From NCBI GenBank assembly GCA_019925095.2, contig CM034397.1, positions 9,319,763 to 9,383,762 of the forward strand: a stretch of DNA of 64,000 nucleotides, in the 5' to 3' direction. The translations under genes were made by a program, and so were the position numbers. Position 1 is the stretch's first letter; every line of letters starts with the position of its first letter. Shown one piece after another: positions 1 to 10,090 of this stretch. The notes beneath the pieces are model-generated. The model made no database searches, was not told the origin of the DNA, and saw only the letters and a program-made list of their open reading frames with translations. This stretch comes from Dendrolimus kikuchii (lineage: Eukaryota; Arthropoda; Insecta; Lepidoptera; Lasiocampidae).

Positions 1-499
1 ATTTATTTCGTCCCAACGAGAAGAAAAGAAAAGAAAGTTCTTCCACGAAACTTCTTTTATATTCGGTGAAAGTTGCGTAAAAAACTGGAGGCGTTTAGAA
101 AAAAGCAATTTTCTAGCTCAGGTGTGTGAGATGTTCTTTATCTAAGTTTGCATCTGAACTGCCTTGTTTATGATGGCATATTTTTTCAAACTTTTGAACA
201 TTTTATTACGTTGTACCGTGAACTCGTACCTTTTTTACCTTTTTAAAGGCCGACAATAGTTGAGCAATGGTTATTTTGTAAACTGCCTTTATTTAAAAAG
301 AGGCAGGCGCGTGTCGATTCACATACCGTCATGGGTTCCGTAATGGTAGCGAACGTCCGTTGCTTTGATATTTGTCTACGTAACTCTAAAGAAAGTATGT
401 AACGAAATATACCTTACATCTCCAAAACTACACGACGTGGTTTTTTAAAACCTATTTTTGTTAAAAATGATTTTAAGTTCTCTCTATTCTTCACCTTTT
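1..499. other. unassigned AT-rich DNA
   Basis: I see no supported gene, tRNA-like motif, terminal repeat or long tandem repeat in this stretch. Confidence 0.5.
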
Positions 500-626
500 T
501 CCAATTATTTGGGGCCGGCACAATATGTTTGAATGGAAGGAATAGTCCTTCCATATCTACTCCTCTATTTTGGCATACATCCTCTGTCACTCCACAAATC
601 ATCATGTCATCCTTCAGATAATCCAT
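500..626 (-). pseudogene. LINE reverse-transcriptase tail relic
   Basis: Read on the minus strand, the translation near 626 contains a stretch like MDYLKDDMMICGVTEDV. It resembles the C-terminal tail of insect RTE/CR1-type LINE proteins (pattern W-M-D-x-x-K-x-D-M-x-x-C-G-V-x-x-D). Only about 35 residues can be aligned by eye, and the rest of the frame has no recognisable domain. There is no RT catalytic box nearby, so this would be a short 3' remnant. The family assignment rests on memory of the motif and is tentative. Confidence 0.35.
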
Positions 627-1544
627 CCTTTTTTTTATGGTCTACCATCTACATTTGTACCCATTACTTTTCAGTTTAAAATTCTTTTTCACGTGACTTA
701 CATCCTTCCTCATTACATACCTATAACACCTTAATTTTCTTCTTCTGAATTTTTCAGTTCTACCGTCTTGAATTTCCAAAATTTTCTCACTTCAAGGATT
801 GTGCTAATCATTTTCAAGTAAAACTGTCGTGACTTCGGTTTTTTATCATTGAGACAATGAATCCTAAAAACCAACAGCTACCTGTTTCTAAAAACTAATT
901 TCAAATGTTCCATCTTTTAGAATTGTAACAATCGGCTTAGAATATAATTGTTCGAAATAAAAAGCCACATCGCATTTTTAATGGACACGGGAAATATAAT
1001 TTGAAATACTCTTTATAGCTGCCATAATGTAGCCAAGTGGGCCAAAAAATGGTTGTCACCGTCTGGCGTAGTACATTAGCATGAAGGGTGTGAGGCAAGG
1101 AGGCTTTATCAGGAGGGCCTTTCCTGAGGGAGGGCCAAATAATGCGATATTGCTCGTTTGTGCGAGCTCCTATTTATCTATTAAAAAACGCGAGATTTAC
1201 GAGGGACTATAGAAAACTTTGGGAAGTTTTTATGTTGTTCCACCGAGCCCGGAGTTAATATAAAACATGCATGCATGTTATATTAGCTTTGTGTGCATGT
1301 ATACTAAGTGTAATTTCTTCTATCATATTAATATATGTGTAAATGTTTTTGAGAGTTTTACCTGTTTCCATTATTAAAATAAGTATCTATTGATTTTATT
1401 AAACTCTGGGTGGCTTAGTAGCACTCGTATCAGTTGGATCGAAATCGTATGGTATGAACGATTAGTCAAAAATATCGATCTAATATGTATATTATTAGAT
1501 GCAGAACGTAGATGATGATGATGATGATGTGAAGAAACTTAAAT
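627..1544. other. unassigned DNA with a short GAT microsatellite
   Basis: Mostly AT-rich DNA without a supported gene. The part around 1020-1250 has a more even base composition but no long reading frame. A short (GAT)n run lies at about 1512-1530, next to the SINE fragment that follows. Confidence 0.4.
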
Positions 1545-1612
1545 GTCGAGACGACGTGCGAAACTTGGTAATCCACCTTGGACAAGCGTAGTGGATATAA
1601 TGATAGTCCCCC
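1545..1612 (+). repeat. SINE-B body fragment
   Basis: Weak match to the body of the tRNA-derived SINE seen more fully at 41193-41425: a 'gcgaaac...cttggacaagcgtagtgga' style segment. The tRNA-like head is absent. Confidence 0.35.
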
Positions 1613-2594
1613 TGAAATATAGTGCGGTGAATTCCAAAATTGGAATGTTTATGAGCGGATATTACCTACCTATAGATAATAGATAGATATAATTATGTAT
1701 TTAATATTTTCACAGTTCTCTTGAGTTTTGCTTTTTAGTAGAAATTAATTATTTAACCAAAAGGTCTCACATGGCTGTTTTAGTAATGTCCATCTTGAAA
1801 ACAAAATTATGAAAAATTGCAATGAATGATCGTGAGATCCCGTTGTTTGTGCAACATAACATTGCTTTGTGACTTAATTATTCTGCATTATGTATATGCT
1901 TTGAATTCCTGCATTCCATGATTAAAGGGGATGAAAGATTTAAACATTCTTCTTTAATTATAACTAATTATTAAACCGAATAAAATATTTAGTGGTGTTT
2001 AATTAAACTGGGTTTCAACGGTTATTGAGCATAATTATATTTGTTTTTTTTTTAATCCGACGTTTCGACCAATTTTTAGGAGCTGAGATAACAGAATAAC
2101 CGACATGTCAAAAGTCTATGAATAGTATAGTATAAATATGTAATGTTAAGTTACCCTCAAATTTTGTTTAGGCTTTTTTGTTATCTATTTATTACATTAT
2201 GGAAGTCTAATTAGGGATTATATAGGTATTAATTCAGTTTTTTTTAGGAGTAAGTTTATTTTCGATACTTAGTAGGTACCTACTAGAAAAAACAAAGATA
2301 TTACGAAATTCGGTCCCGATTCCCACGAACCATCTTGCATATGCCGGGATATAGAATATCTTACATTCGTTTAGAACATCTATACCACATATTTCAATAT
2401 GTCCGTTTCTCGAAAAACTAACAAACAGACTATTTCTTTCGCGTTTACAATACAAATATTAGTCAGTGTAGGGACAAAGGGAAAATAAAAACATTAACAA
2501 TTCTATTATAAAGTGTTCTGTTTATCTATATGGCAAATATGTGTTCTGATGCATGTTTATTATCAAGTGGGAATATTGGCTCGAAACAGAGTGC
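1613..2594. other. unassigned DNA left of the copia element
   Basis: AT-rich, no supported gene. It contains the dispersed motif 'ccgacgtttcgacc' near 2058, listed separately as family C. The last 5 bases (2590-2594, agtgc) are the left candidate target duplication of the copia element. Confidence 0.4.
2011..2090 (+). repeat. dispersed repeat family C, fragment 1
   Basis: Shares a core of the form 'tttcaacggtt...tccgacgtttcg-cc' with 8318-8432 (plus) and 34930-35062 (minus). No terminal repeats or target duplications can be fixed. The class is unknown and could be a MITE or a LINE tail. Confidence 0.4.
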
Positions 2595-2747
2595 GTTGTA
2601 ATATGTGTCATTGTCACCGTAATGAGTGACAGTTGTAATGTGTCAAATATCAATGTAATACCTACTCTGTGTCGAATAAACTCTCTGCTGCGTTGATCTC
2701 GTACCGTGTCGTTTCATTATAAAAGAATCCTGAATAATCCTAAAACA
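2595..2747 (+). repeat. 5' LTR of the copia element
   Basis: Identical to 7188-7340. It ends in ...ACA. It holds an AATAAA polyadenylation signal at 2675-2680; I see no convincing TATA box. It begins GTTGTAAT; the base before it is C here but T at the right copy, so the canonical TG start is present only at the right LTR if that base is included. Confidence 0.93.
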
Positions 2748-2760
2748 GGTTATGAGCCCA
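2748..2760 (+). other. primer-binding site, half-tRNA type
   Basis: ggttatgagccca begins at the first base after the LTR. With one mismatch it is complementary to the anticodon-stem region of insect initiator tRNA-Met, the internal site used by Drosophila copia with a cleaved 5' half-tRNA. It is not complementary to a tRNA 3' CCA end, which most LTR elements use. Confidence 0.7.
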
Positions 2761-2981
2761 GGCACACAACTTTGTTACAGGATAAAGGATTGTTCAGAGA
2801 ATACTGCCAGATATTTAGTTTCGTAAAATAAGTCTTTTTTTCGAAAATAAAAGTTAAAATACGGCGCGACAGTGTGCGGCCATATTTTTCTCAAGCAATA
2901 CTTGTTCGGAGTGTTCGTACAAATCGAATTAGAACAAGGAAGGATAACAATAAAAGGCAGGAAGGTATCGTAAGCAATACG

Positions 2982-5900
2982 ATGGATGCAAATCAAACAA
3001 TTATAAAATTGGAGGGTGCGAGAAACTGGAACATTTGGAAATTTCAAACAATGGTTATATTGCGAGGACAAAACCTCATGGGTATCGTCGATGGCACTTT
3101 TACAAAGCCAGACAAGGCGGAAGAACAAGCTTCATGGCAATTGAAGGATGCAAAGGCTCAAACACAAATAGTTACAAGAATGACTGAGGAAGTGATGCTT
3201 CACATCATCACGTGCAATACATCAGCCGAAATGTGGCACAAATTAAGCAGCGTTTATGAGCAGAAGACTGAAACAAGTATACATATTGTTCAACAAAAGT
3301 TTTTTCAATATAAATATGTAAAAGACATTGAAATGTCGGTATTTTTGTCTAAGATTCAAGAGTTAAGAAACCAACTTAAACAGATGGGAGAGGATATATC
3401 AGAAAAATTTGTAATCACAAAAGTATTGATGTCTCTGCCCGATGACTACAGGCATTTTATATCTGCGTGGGAGTCAGCTCCAGAAAACAAGCAAACATAT
3501 GATAATCTTGTCGCTCGCTTGTTGATTGAAGAAGAACGATTGAAAGAGAAGCAAGATACTCCATCAACAGCATCTGCATTTATTGTGAAAAGCAATGCAC
3601 AGAAAAAGAAGTACATGAAATGCTTTAAATGTAATAAACTAGGACATTATGCATCGGAATGCAGGAACAAACAGAATATTGTAAACATAAAAACAGACAA
3701 AAGATGTTTTTATTGTAACAAGTCGGGTCATTTTAAAAATGAATGTCGGTTCAGGAAAAACAAAGATAGTAATGCATTCATGGTACAACAGAATAATAAT
3801 GAATATCTACAAAAATATAAGTGGCTAGTCGATACTGGTGCAAGTGCACATATGTGTTGTGAAAGGAACTTGTATACAACATTTTCACCGACAACACAGT
3901 CAGTAATTATTGGCAATGGAGACACCATTAAAGTATTGGGATGTGGACAGATAAAATTAGAAGTATTCAATGGAAAAGACTGGATTGATACAACTATAAA
4001 TAATGTTTTGTTTGTGCCAGAATTAAAAACAAACTTATTTTCTGTCAACTGTGCAATGGATACAGGTTATATAATGAAGACAGATGGTAACAAGTGCAAG
4101 TTTTACAAAGGAAAGGCACTACGTGCTATTGCAAATCGAGTTGGGAACATGTATATGATGAATGTTCGCTACAAAAGTGTATATGCAAATGTAACTCAAG
4201 TTAAGTCTACATTAGATGAATGGCATCAAAAGATGGCTCATCAGAACATACAGTATGTGAAAACTGTGCTACAAAACAACAATATTGAAGTCAGCGAATA
4301 TGTTAATGGCAACACTGATAATTCTTGTCATGGATGTTTAAAGGGAAAGATACATCGCTTACCTTTTAAAACCAGTAAATCAAATACAACAAGGATATGT
4401 GAAGTTATCCATGCTGATCTTTGTGGACCCATGGAAAATAATTCAATTGGGGGATCCAGATACTTTATGATACTGAAAGATGACTTTTCTAGTTATAGAA
4501 CTGTGTACTTTTTAAAAAGCAAAGAAGAAACATGCAAGTATATACAACAATTTATAAATATGATTGAAAATAGTACAGGAAATAAAATATTAACTTTTAG
4601 AAGTGATAATGGCTTAGAATTTGTGAATAAAAGTTTACAAGAAATTTTTATAAATCGTGGTATAGTACACCAAACTTCAGTAACATACACACCAGAACAA
4701 AATGGAAAGGCTGAAAGAGAAAATCGAACCTTAGTTGAGGCAGCGAGAGCAATGTTATATGCAAACAATTTACCAAAGAAATTGTGGGCTGAAGCCGTGA
4801 ACACAGCGGCATATGTGTTGAATAGAACTGGAAGAACAAAACAAAATGGTGTTTCACCATATGAAATATGGACAGGAAAGAAATATGACATTAATAATTT
4901 GAAAATTTTTGGTACATCTGTATATGTACACATACCAAAAGAAAAGAGAAGAAAGTGGGACTCAAAAGCCAAGAAAGGCATTTTTGTGGGCTATGGAGAG
5001 AATGTAAAAGGATACAGGATATGGTTTCCTATTGAAAATACAGTTGAAAACAAACGAGATATTATATTTCTTGACAAAGAAAGCAACATAAAACAAGATA
5101 CAAGTGCCCCAAAAATAGATATTGAGGAACCAATTATACACACAAAAATGAGTCAGCAGTCGATATTGGAAGATAATTACAACCCTATTTCTTCAGAAGA
5201 TGAAGGTAGCATTTATGAACCGTGTACAGACAGTGAAGTGAGTGAAAGTGAAGTGAATATAACTCCAGAACATTGTCAAAGACTTAAGAGGGCAAGAAAA
5301 CCACCATCATTCTATAAGTGTCAACTTGCTTTAGCGGAATGTAACAATATAGAACCTAAGACATACAAGGAGGCTATGGAAAGCAATAATGCTAAAGAAT
5401 GGACAAAGGCCATAAACTGTGAGTTAAAAACATTAATTAATAATAATACTTGGGATATCTGTACTGAAAATGTAACTGATCCAATTATTAGTAGTAAATG
5501 GGTTTTTAAAATAAAATATCTTGATAATAAATGTCACTATAAAGCTAGGCTAGTAGCCAGGGGTTTTGAACAACAAGAAGATATTGATTTTTCTGAAATT
5601 TATTCTCCAGTAGCAAAATTGTCAACATTTAGGTTATTTATCTCAGTTGCTACAAAGTTAAAGGTACCTATTCACCAAATGGATGTGACAGGTGCATTCC
5701 TGTATGGGGAAATTAATGAGAATGTATATCTTAAATTACCTGAAGGGGCTTATTCTGATGGAAAACAAATAGTAAAATTAAACAAGTCTTTGTATGGTTT
5801 AAAAAAATCACCTAAATACTGGAATGAAAAGTTCAATTCTGTAATTTTAAATGCAGGTTTCAAAAGATCTGAAAGTGACTCATGTTTATATACTAAATGT

Positions 5901-6887
5901 AACAACGGTAAACAAATCTATGTTTTATTGTATGTAGATGACTTGTTAATATTTGGTTCTTGTTATAAAATGGTCAATGACCTTAAATTGATTTTACATA
6001 AAGAGTTTAGTATGAAAGATTTAGAATTTGCCTCAGAATTTCTTGGTATAAATATAAAACAAAACTTGAAAACTAATGTAACTGAATTGTGTCAGAAAAA
6101 TTATCTTTTAAATGTTTTAAAAAGATTTAATATGGAAGATTGTAAGCCAATGTCTACTCCAATGGATCAGAACTTTAATGTTTCTTTACTTGAATGTAAT
6201 GATATACCTATAGATAAGGTCATAGAAAATAAATGTCAACAAATCCTAGGGTGTTTAATGTATGCCGCCTCCTGCACTAGGCCTGATCTCTGTGCAACCA
6301 TTTCTATACTTAGTAGATACCAAAATTGTGCATCTCATGTTTTGTTGAGTGCTCTTAAGAGAGTTTTAAGGTATATTAAACATACAATTGATTATAAGTT
6401 AATTTATACATATGATAAGGATGTGTTACAAGGTTACTGTGATGCAAACTGGGGAGGTGATCTAGTGGATAGAAAATCTACCACAGGCTATTGTTTCTTT
6501 TTCTCAAATTGTCTTATAACTTGGTGCTCTAAAAAGCAAAGTAGTGTTAGCCTGTCTTCAACAGAAGCTGAATATATAGCTGCCAGTATGGCTGTCAGCG
6601 AGGCATGCTGGCTTATCAATTTATTGAAAGATTTTCAGATATGTAAAACAACACCTGTTTTGATATATTGTGACAATCAGTCAGCAATTAAAGTAGCAAA
6701 TACAAATACAGTGAAACGATTAAAACACATTGACATTCGCTATCACTTTATTAGGGAAAAGGTTCAGAATGGTACAATATGTTTACAGTATTTAAAAACT
6801 GAAGATCAAATAGCTGATATGTTTACAAAATGGTTAAGAAAAGATATGTTAATGAAATTTTGTAAAATGTGTAGTCTCATCAGTTAA
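2982..6887 (+). CDS. copia gag-pol polyprotein
   Basis: A single 1301-codon frame. An upstream in-frame ATG exists at 2874, but the ATG at 2982 gives the usual copia-type N-terminus (MDANQTIIKLEG followed by NWNIWKF), so I choose it. From that start: gag about 1-210; two CCHC zinc knuckles at 214 and 242 (CX2CX4HX4C); aspartic protease motif VDTGAS with the catalytic Asp near 284; integrase HHCC zinc region, then core residues Asp 479, Asp 542 and Glu 578 (35 residues between the last two, DD35E); RVT_2-type reverse transcriptase with YVDD at 984-987; RNase H with Asp near 1154 and Glu near 1195, ending in the usual IADMFTK segment. The length is normal for the family. It should make the virus-like particle protein and all enzymes for copying and integration. 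No stop or frameshift is present, and no gag/pol frameshift site is needed. Confidence 0.96.
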   Translation: MDANQTIIKLEGARNWNIWKFQTMVILRGQNLMGIVDGTFTKPDKAEEQASWQLKDAKAQTQIVTRMTEEVMLHIITCNTSAEMWHKLSSVYEQKTETSIHIVQQKFFQYKYVKDIEMSVFLSKIQELRNQLKQMGEDISEKFVITKVLMSLPDDYRHFISAWESAPENKQTYDNLVARLLIEEERLKEKQDTPSTASAFIVKSNAQKKKYMKCFKCNKLGHYASECRNKQNIVNIKTDKRCFYCNKSGHFKNECRFRKNKDSNAFMVQQNNNEYLQKYKWLVDTGASAHMCCERNLYTTFSPTTQSVIIGNGDTIKVLGCGQIKLEVFNGKDWIDTTINNVLFVPELKTNLFSVNCAMDTGYIMKTDGNKCKFYKGKALRAIANRVGNMYMMNVRYKSVYANVTQVKSTLDEWHQKMAHQNIQYVKTVLQNNNIEVSEYVNGNTDNSCHGCLKGKIHRLPFKTSKSNTTRICEVIHADLCGPMENNSIGGSRYFMILKDDFSSYRTVYFLKSKEETCKYIQQFINMIENSTGNKILTFRSDNGLEFVNKSLQEIFINRGIVHQTSVTYTPEQNGKAERENRTLVEAARAMLYANNLPKKLWAEAVNTAAYVLNRTGRTKQNGVSPYEIWTGKKYDINNLKIFGTSVYVHIPKEKRRKWDSKAKKGIFVGYGENVKGYRIWFPIENTVENKRDIIFLDKESNIKQDTSAPKIDIEEPIIHTKMSQQSILEDNYNPISSEDEGSIYEPCTDSEVSESEVNITPEHCQRLKRARKPPSFYKCQLALAECNNIEPKTYKEAMESNNAKEWTKAINCELKTLINNNTWDICTENVTDPIISSKWVFKIKYLDNKCHYKARLVARGFEQQEDIDFSEIYSPVAKLSTFRLFISVATKLKVPIHQMDVTGAFLYGEINENVYLKLPEGAYSDGKQIVKLNKSLYGLKKSPKYWNEKFNSVILNAGFKRSESDSCLYTKCNNGKQIYVLLYVDDLLIFGSCYKMVNDLKLILHKEFSMKDLEFASEFLGINIKQNLKTNVTELCQKNYLLNVLKRFNMEDCKPMSTPMDQNFNVSLLECNDIPIDKVIENKCQQILGCLMYAASCTRPDLCATISILSRYQNCASHVLLSALKRVLRYIKHTIDYKLIYTYDKDVLQGYCDANWGGDLVDRKSTTGYCFFFSNCLITWCSKKQSSVSLSSTEAEYIAASMAVSEACWLINLLKDFQICKTTPVLIYCDNQSAIKVANTNTVKRLKHIDIRYHFIREKVQNGTICLQYLKTEDQIADMFTKWLRKDMLMKFCKMCSLIS

Positions 6888-7177
6888 TTGTAGTTAAGTA
6901 TAAAGTTTTTTTTATTTGTGTAAGTTTAGTTAATAATAAAGTAATTAAAGTATGTAGTATATAAGTGATAGCTGTATAGTCTTTTTTGTAATGAACAAAG
7001 TGATGTAAATTTTAATTTTTGGTTTGAAAAAGATATTTATAAAGAGGTTTCATAATACAAGTATTGTGTTTCTTTTGATTGCTTAAACATAGTTTTGTAT
7101 AAGATGTAAATTAAGATTGTTTTTGTAATGTAAGTTTATTATAGTTTCTTTTTGGAAATTTATATGTGTATTACATT

Positions 7178-7186
7178 GAGGGTGGG
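7178..7186 (+). other. polypurine tract of the copia element
   Basis: gagggtggg lies immediately before the right LTR, the expected priming place for plus-strand DNA synthesis. One T interrupts the purine run. Confidence 0.65.
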
Positions 7187-7187
7187 T

Positions 7188-7340
7188 GTTGTAATATGTG
7201 TCATTGTCACCGTAATGAGTGACAGTTGTAATGTGTCAAATATCAATGTAATACCTACTCTGTGTCGAATAAACTCTCTGCTGCGTTGATCTCGTACCGT
7301 GTCGTTTCATTATAAAAGAATCCTGAATAATCCTAAAACA
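7188..7340 (+). repeat. 3' LTR of the copia element
   Basis: All 153 positions match 2595-2747. AATAAA is at 7268-7273. It is followed by aatgc, the right candidate target duplication. Confidence 0.93.
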
Positions 7341-7567
7341 AATGCAGAAGTCGTGGAAGGCCACGACACACCTTCCATGATCAAATTGATCGTGTACTAG
7401 CAGAAGGTGATGTCAGGAGCCTTAAGAACAGACGAGCTTGCATGACAAGAGTTATGAATGTCAAAGAGGCAAGTGAGGTGTGTAAGAATAAGCCTAAATG
7501 GCACTCTGTTGTTCGTGCCTACCCCGCAAGGGAACTGGCGTGAAGTTATGTATGTATGTATGTATGA
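7341..7567 (+). pseudogene. LINE 3' tail (RTE-like), abutting the copia element
   Basis: About 97% identical by eye to the minus-strand copy at 45062-45283. In the favourable frame both copies read as the C-terminal tail of a non-LTR retrotransposon protein: a GRPR-type segment, then NRRACM, MNVKEASEVC, KPKW and AYPARELA before a TGA stop. A tract of about five GTAT units (7547-7567) follows, the sort of short tandem tail RTE-like elements end with. Everything upstream is missing here: the copy starts exactly at the copia right LTR. Confidence 0.7.
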
Positions 7568-8317
7568 TATTAAGAAAAAAAAAACACTAAATTAAATATT
7601 ACACAAATCCAATATATTATGTTTTTACGATTGACATTACAATTATTCTTTTTCTGTCTTAAGTCAAAACCATAAATGTACTAAGAATTTGTACACCACC
7701 TGTATGTACTTCGAGCTACAAGTATCTAGAACAGTGAACCTAGGTCACCTTTTTCAATAAATGTTTAGAAAGTAAATATCAATAGATAACTCTCAGATAG
7801 CCATACTAATCCATTGACCCAGATAGGTACCAGCCCTTTGATCGAAACTAATAAATTAATATAAACATATATAATTAACAAAAATACTGGTTTAATACAG
7901 CGTTTCCACTTTTTCAAGAACAGGTAAGTACGTAAATCACATTCGATACGATACCCTAATGATGTATTGACCTCGTTAGCTCCTCTTTGATCTGGAGCTC
8001 CTAAATTTTAAGCTTATTAAGTGAATAAAATTAGAAAATAGAAAAATATTTTTTGATTTAGTGGGTATTATAAATTATTTTTAGTAGGTACGGCCTATCC
8101 AATTTATTCTATTTAATATCTATTAACGTCTTATTAGTATAATTACTTTCTTACGCTGAGTATATAATGTTCAATGACTACAATTTCTAAAAAGCTATAC
8201 AGCAACATTAAAATCCATATATAATTTGTTTAACAACTATACTCCTAAATACTTCGTTCATTAAGTATAAACCAAATCGCATATAAAACTAAATAATTAT
8301 ACCAGTAAATACTAAAA
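7568..8317. other. unassigned AT-rich DNA
   Basis: No supported gene, terminal repeat or structured repeat seen. Confidence 0.45.
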
Positions 8318-8432
8318 TTACGTTTTAACGGTTTTAAGCGCGGTAATTTTATTTGATTTGGTTTTTCCGACGTTTAGGCCACTTTTCACGTAGTTTTATT
8401 ATATGTATACAAGTCGCGAAAACTTAAGAAAA
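8318..8432 (+). repeat. dispersed repeat family C, fragment 2
   Basis: Core 'ttttaacggttttaagcgcgg...ttccgacgtttaggcc' and the downstream 'gcgaaaacttaag' match the inverted copy at 34930-35062, which makes this the clearest pair of the family. Confidence 0.5.
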
Positions 8433-8585
8433 TATTATTTATACCAGTAAATATTAATATTACCACTTAAATACTTTATGTAGGCATGTAGGTGTCGTTA
8501 CACTCTAATGTTAATATAAAGATTAAATAAAGACGTCTTCACAAAAATCCTTTACACTTGACATTCATATAATAATTATTTATTA

Positions 8586-8979
8586 ACCGAATTCCCAAAG
8601 GAGGGAGATTCTCAAGTCGACTATGTTTTCTTTGTATGTTTTTGCGATTACTCCGTCAATTGTAGACCAATTTTAATTTTTTTATTAGAAAGTTTATACT
8701 CCTAAGGTGGACCCATTGTCACCAAGTCAGGATCTGATGGGTGGTTCCCAGGGAAATCGCGTGCAACCCTTCTTGAAGGGCGCCGAACGCCTACACTCTA
8801 CGAGAAACAATTTGTGTATTCGCGTGCCAGTCGCATAATTTATACAGGCACTTAAAATATTATTTCTAAAGCTATTTAAACAGCAACTAAAAAATAGAAA
8901 ATATTTTTTTAATACAAAAGAAACCGGCTTTAAACCAAAAATCAAATATAAATTTTTCTACAACATTTTGAAGTCGGTG
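8586..8979 (+). mobile_element. TIR element of the 'accgacttcaaaa' family
   Basis: Starts with a worn accgaattcccaaaggagg and ends with ttttgaagtcggt, inverted with respect to each other. The first 100 bases resemble the right part of 38419-38884 read on the minus strand (aggaggttctcaa). No transposase frame is present. I recall this as a very common non-autonomous DNA-element type in Lepidoptera; class and superfamily are not fixed. Confidence 0.55.
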
Positions 8980-9019
8980 CCAAGTAAAACATAAAAAATA
9001 ACAACAAAATTGCAAAATG

Positions 9020-9078
9020 CACCGACTTCAAGATGTTGTAAAAAGTATTTATTTTATACTTTTCATTTTGAAGTCGGT
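9020..9078. repeat. compact foldback of the same TIR family
   Basis: caccgacttcaag at 9020-9032 faces ttttgaagtcggt at 9065-9078. Its left arm also pairs with 8957-8980, so 8957-9046 forms a second foldback with about 25-bp arms. It is probably a deletion product of, or a second insertion beside, the element at 8586-8979. Confidence 0.55.
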
Positions 9079-9642
9079 TTTTTTATTAGTATAAACAAAT
9101 AAAATCTAAATTTGTCTGAGAAGGACGCTCGTATAAAAGTCCTTAAAATAAATTGAAAAAGAAGCTACAAACCGTATGTATATAGGTAAATATATGTATT
9201 TAGGTACCTACAACATTTCTTAGGTGTGATTTTGTTCCTTATAAGAACACAGACTATAATATAGCGGACAGATGTTACACCTAGAGCTACTACACTACGG
9301 AGTAACCTAATAAATAATATGAACGTGAGTAAAGACCTCCCAGCGTGGAAACTGGGCTTGTTTATTGCGTTACTCTAGCAGTATTGTGGCCACCTACGCT
9401 ATATATTTTGCTTAGCAAATTGCTCAGTTCTCCTCATGGTGTCTAATAACCCTTTAATGAAGGCACTAATGTTAATATTTCGTTATGTGAGACTGAACGT
9501 TATTATCCTGTACAATGTTTGCATAAAACCGGTAGTTTAGAACAAGGGACTTGATATTTTTAGCCAGTATCTACCTATGTACCGTCTATTGCGTAATTTA
9601 TAAGATAATATTAAGTATGAAAGAAAGTAGTCCGTTATATAT
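9079..9642. other. unassigned DNA
   Basis: AT-rich, nothing recognised. Confidence 0.4.
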
Positions 9643-9706
9643 TATCCATAACACAAGCGTAACTTGCTTAATTTGGGGATATGCAATATGTGTGTTTGTC
9701 TGCCGT
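9643..9706 (+). repeat. SINE-A tail fragment
   Basis: Matches the 3' part of SINE-A (ccataacacaagcgtaacttg...gtttgtctgccg). The tRNA-like head is missing. A full copy begins 150 bases downstream. Confidence 0.55.
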
Positions 9707-9861
9707 TTAAAAAAACCGCACAAAAGTGTAATTAGAACATGAAATAATGCTATATTGCTTTTTGGTAAAATATTGATGGAAAAATATGTTTTAAGTATTT
9801 TATTTAAATTAAATACATAAAGCTGTTGAACACCGAAAATAAATCATAATATTATAGTTAT

Positions 9862-10090
9862 GACGGCCTCTGTGGTTGAATGGGCTAAGTCTTAACCGGC
9901 CGAACTTGCTGGAACGCAAAGGCCCCGGGTTCGATTCCTGGTGTAGTAAATTTCGGAAATGAACTTTATGTTATTTACGATGGTCTGGGTGTCTGGGATC
10001 GGCCCCAGAGTGGTCCGATGCATATTTAGCCATAACACAAGTGTAACTTGCTTAATTTGAGAATATACAATATCTGTATTTGTGTGCCGA
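9862..10090 (+). mobile_element. tRNA-derived SINE (SINE-A), full-length copy
   Basis: The head reads like a tRNA gene: an A-box-like tgtggttgaatggg at 9871-9884 and a perfect B box ggttcgattcc at 9928-9938, the internal promoter for RNA polymerase III. A conserved body and tail follow (tctgggatcggccccagag, then cataacacaagtgtaacttg). The same arrangement is found at 18786-18997 (minus), 35938-36168 and 41469-41690. It has no coding capacity and would depend on a LINE partner. A real tRNA gene is excluded because no acceptor stem closes and the unit continues 130 bases past the B box. Confidence 0.8.

Larger units (their letters stand above)
2595..7340 (+). mobile_element. complete Copia-type (Ty1/copia) LTR retrotransposon
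   Basis: A 4746-bp element with two 153-bp terminal direct repeats that are identical base for base, a primer-binding site directly after the left LTR, a purine-rich tract directly before the right LTR, and one uninterrupted gag-pol frame in the order gag, protease, integrase, RT, RNase H. Integrase before RT is the diagnostic copia order. The flanking 5-mers are agtgc (2590-2594) and aatgc (7341-7345), a target duplication with one mismatch. Identical LTRs and an open frame mean a recent insertion; whether it still moves cannot be read from DNA. The right flank is a LINE tail, but the left flank is not the matching upstream part of that LINE (see findings). Confidence 0.96.

Noticed and set aside
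4493..4981. 162-codon minus-strand frame inside the copia element
   Set aside because: Antisense to the integrase region of gag-pol; no independent evidence.
9862..9940. tRNA gene
   Set aside because: A and B boxes are present, but there is no closing acceptor stem and the sequence continues as a dispersed repeat; it is a SINE head.
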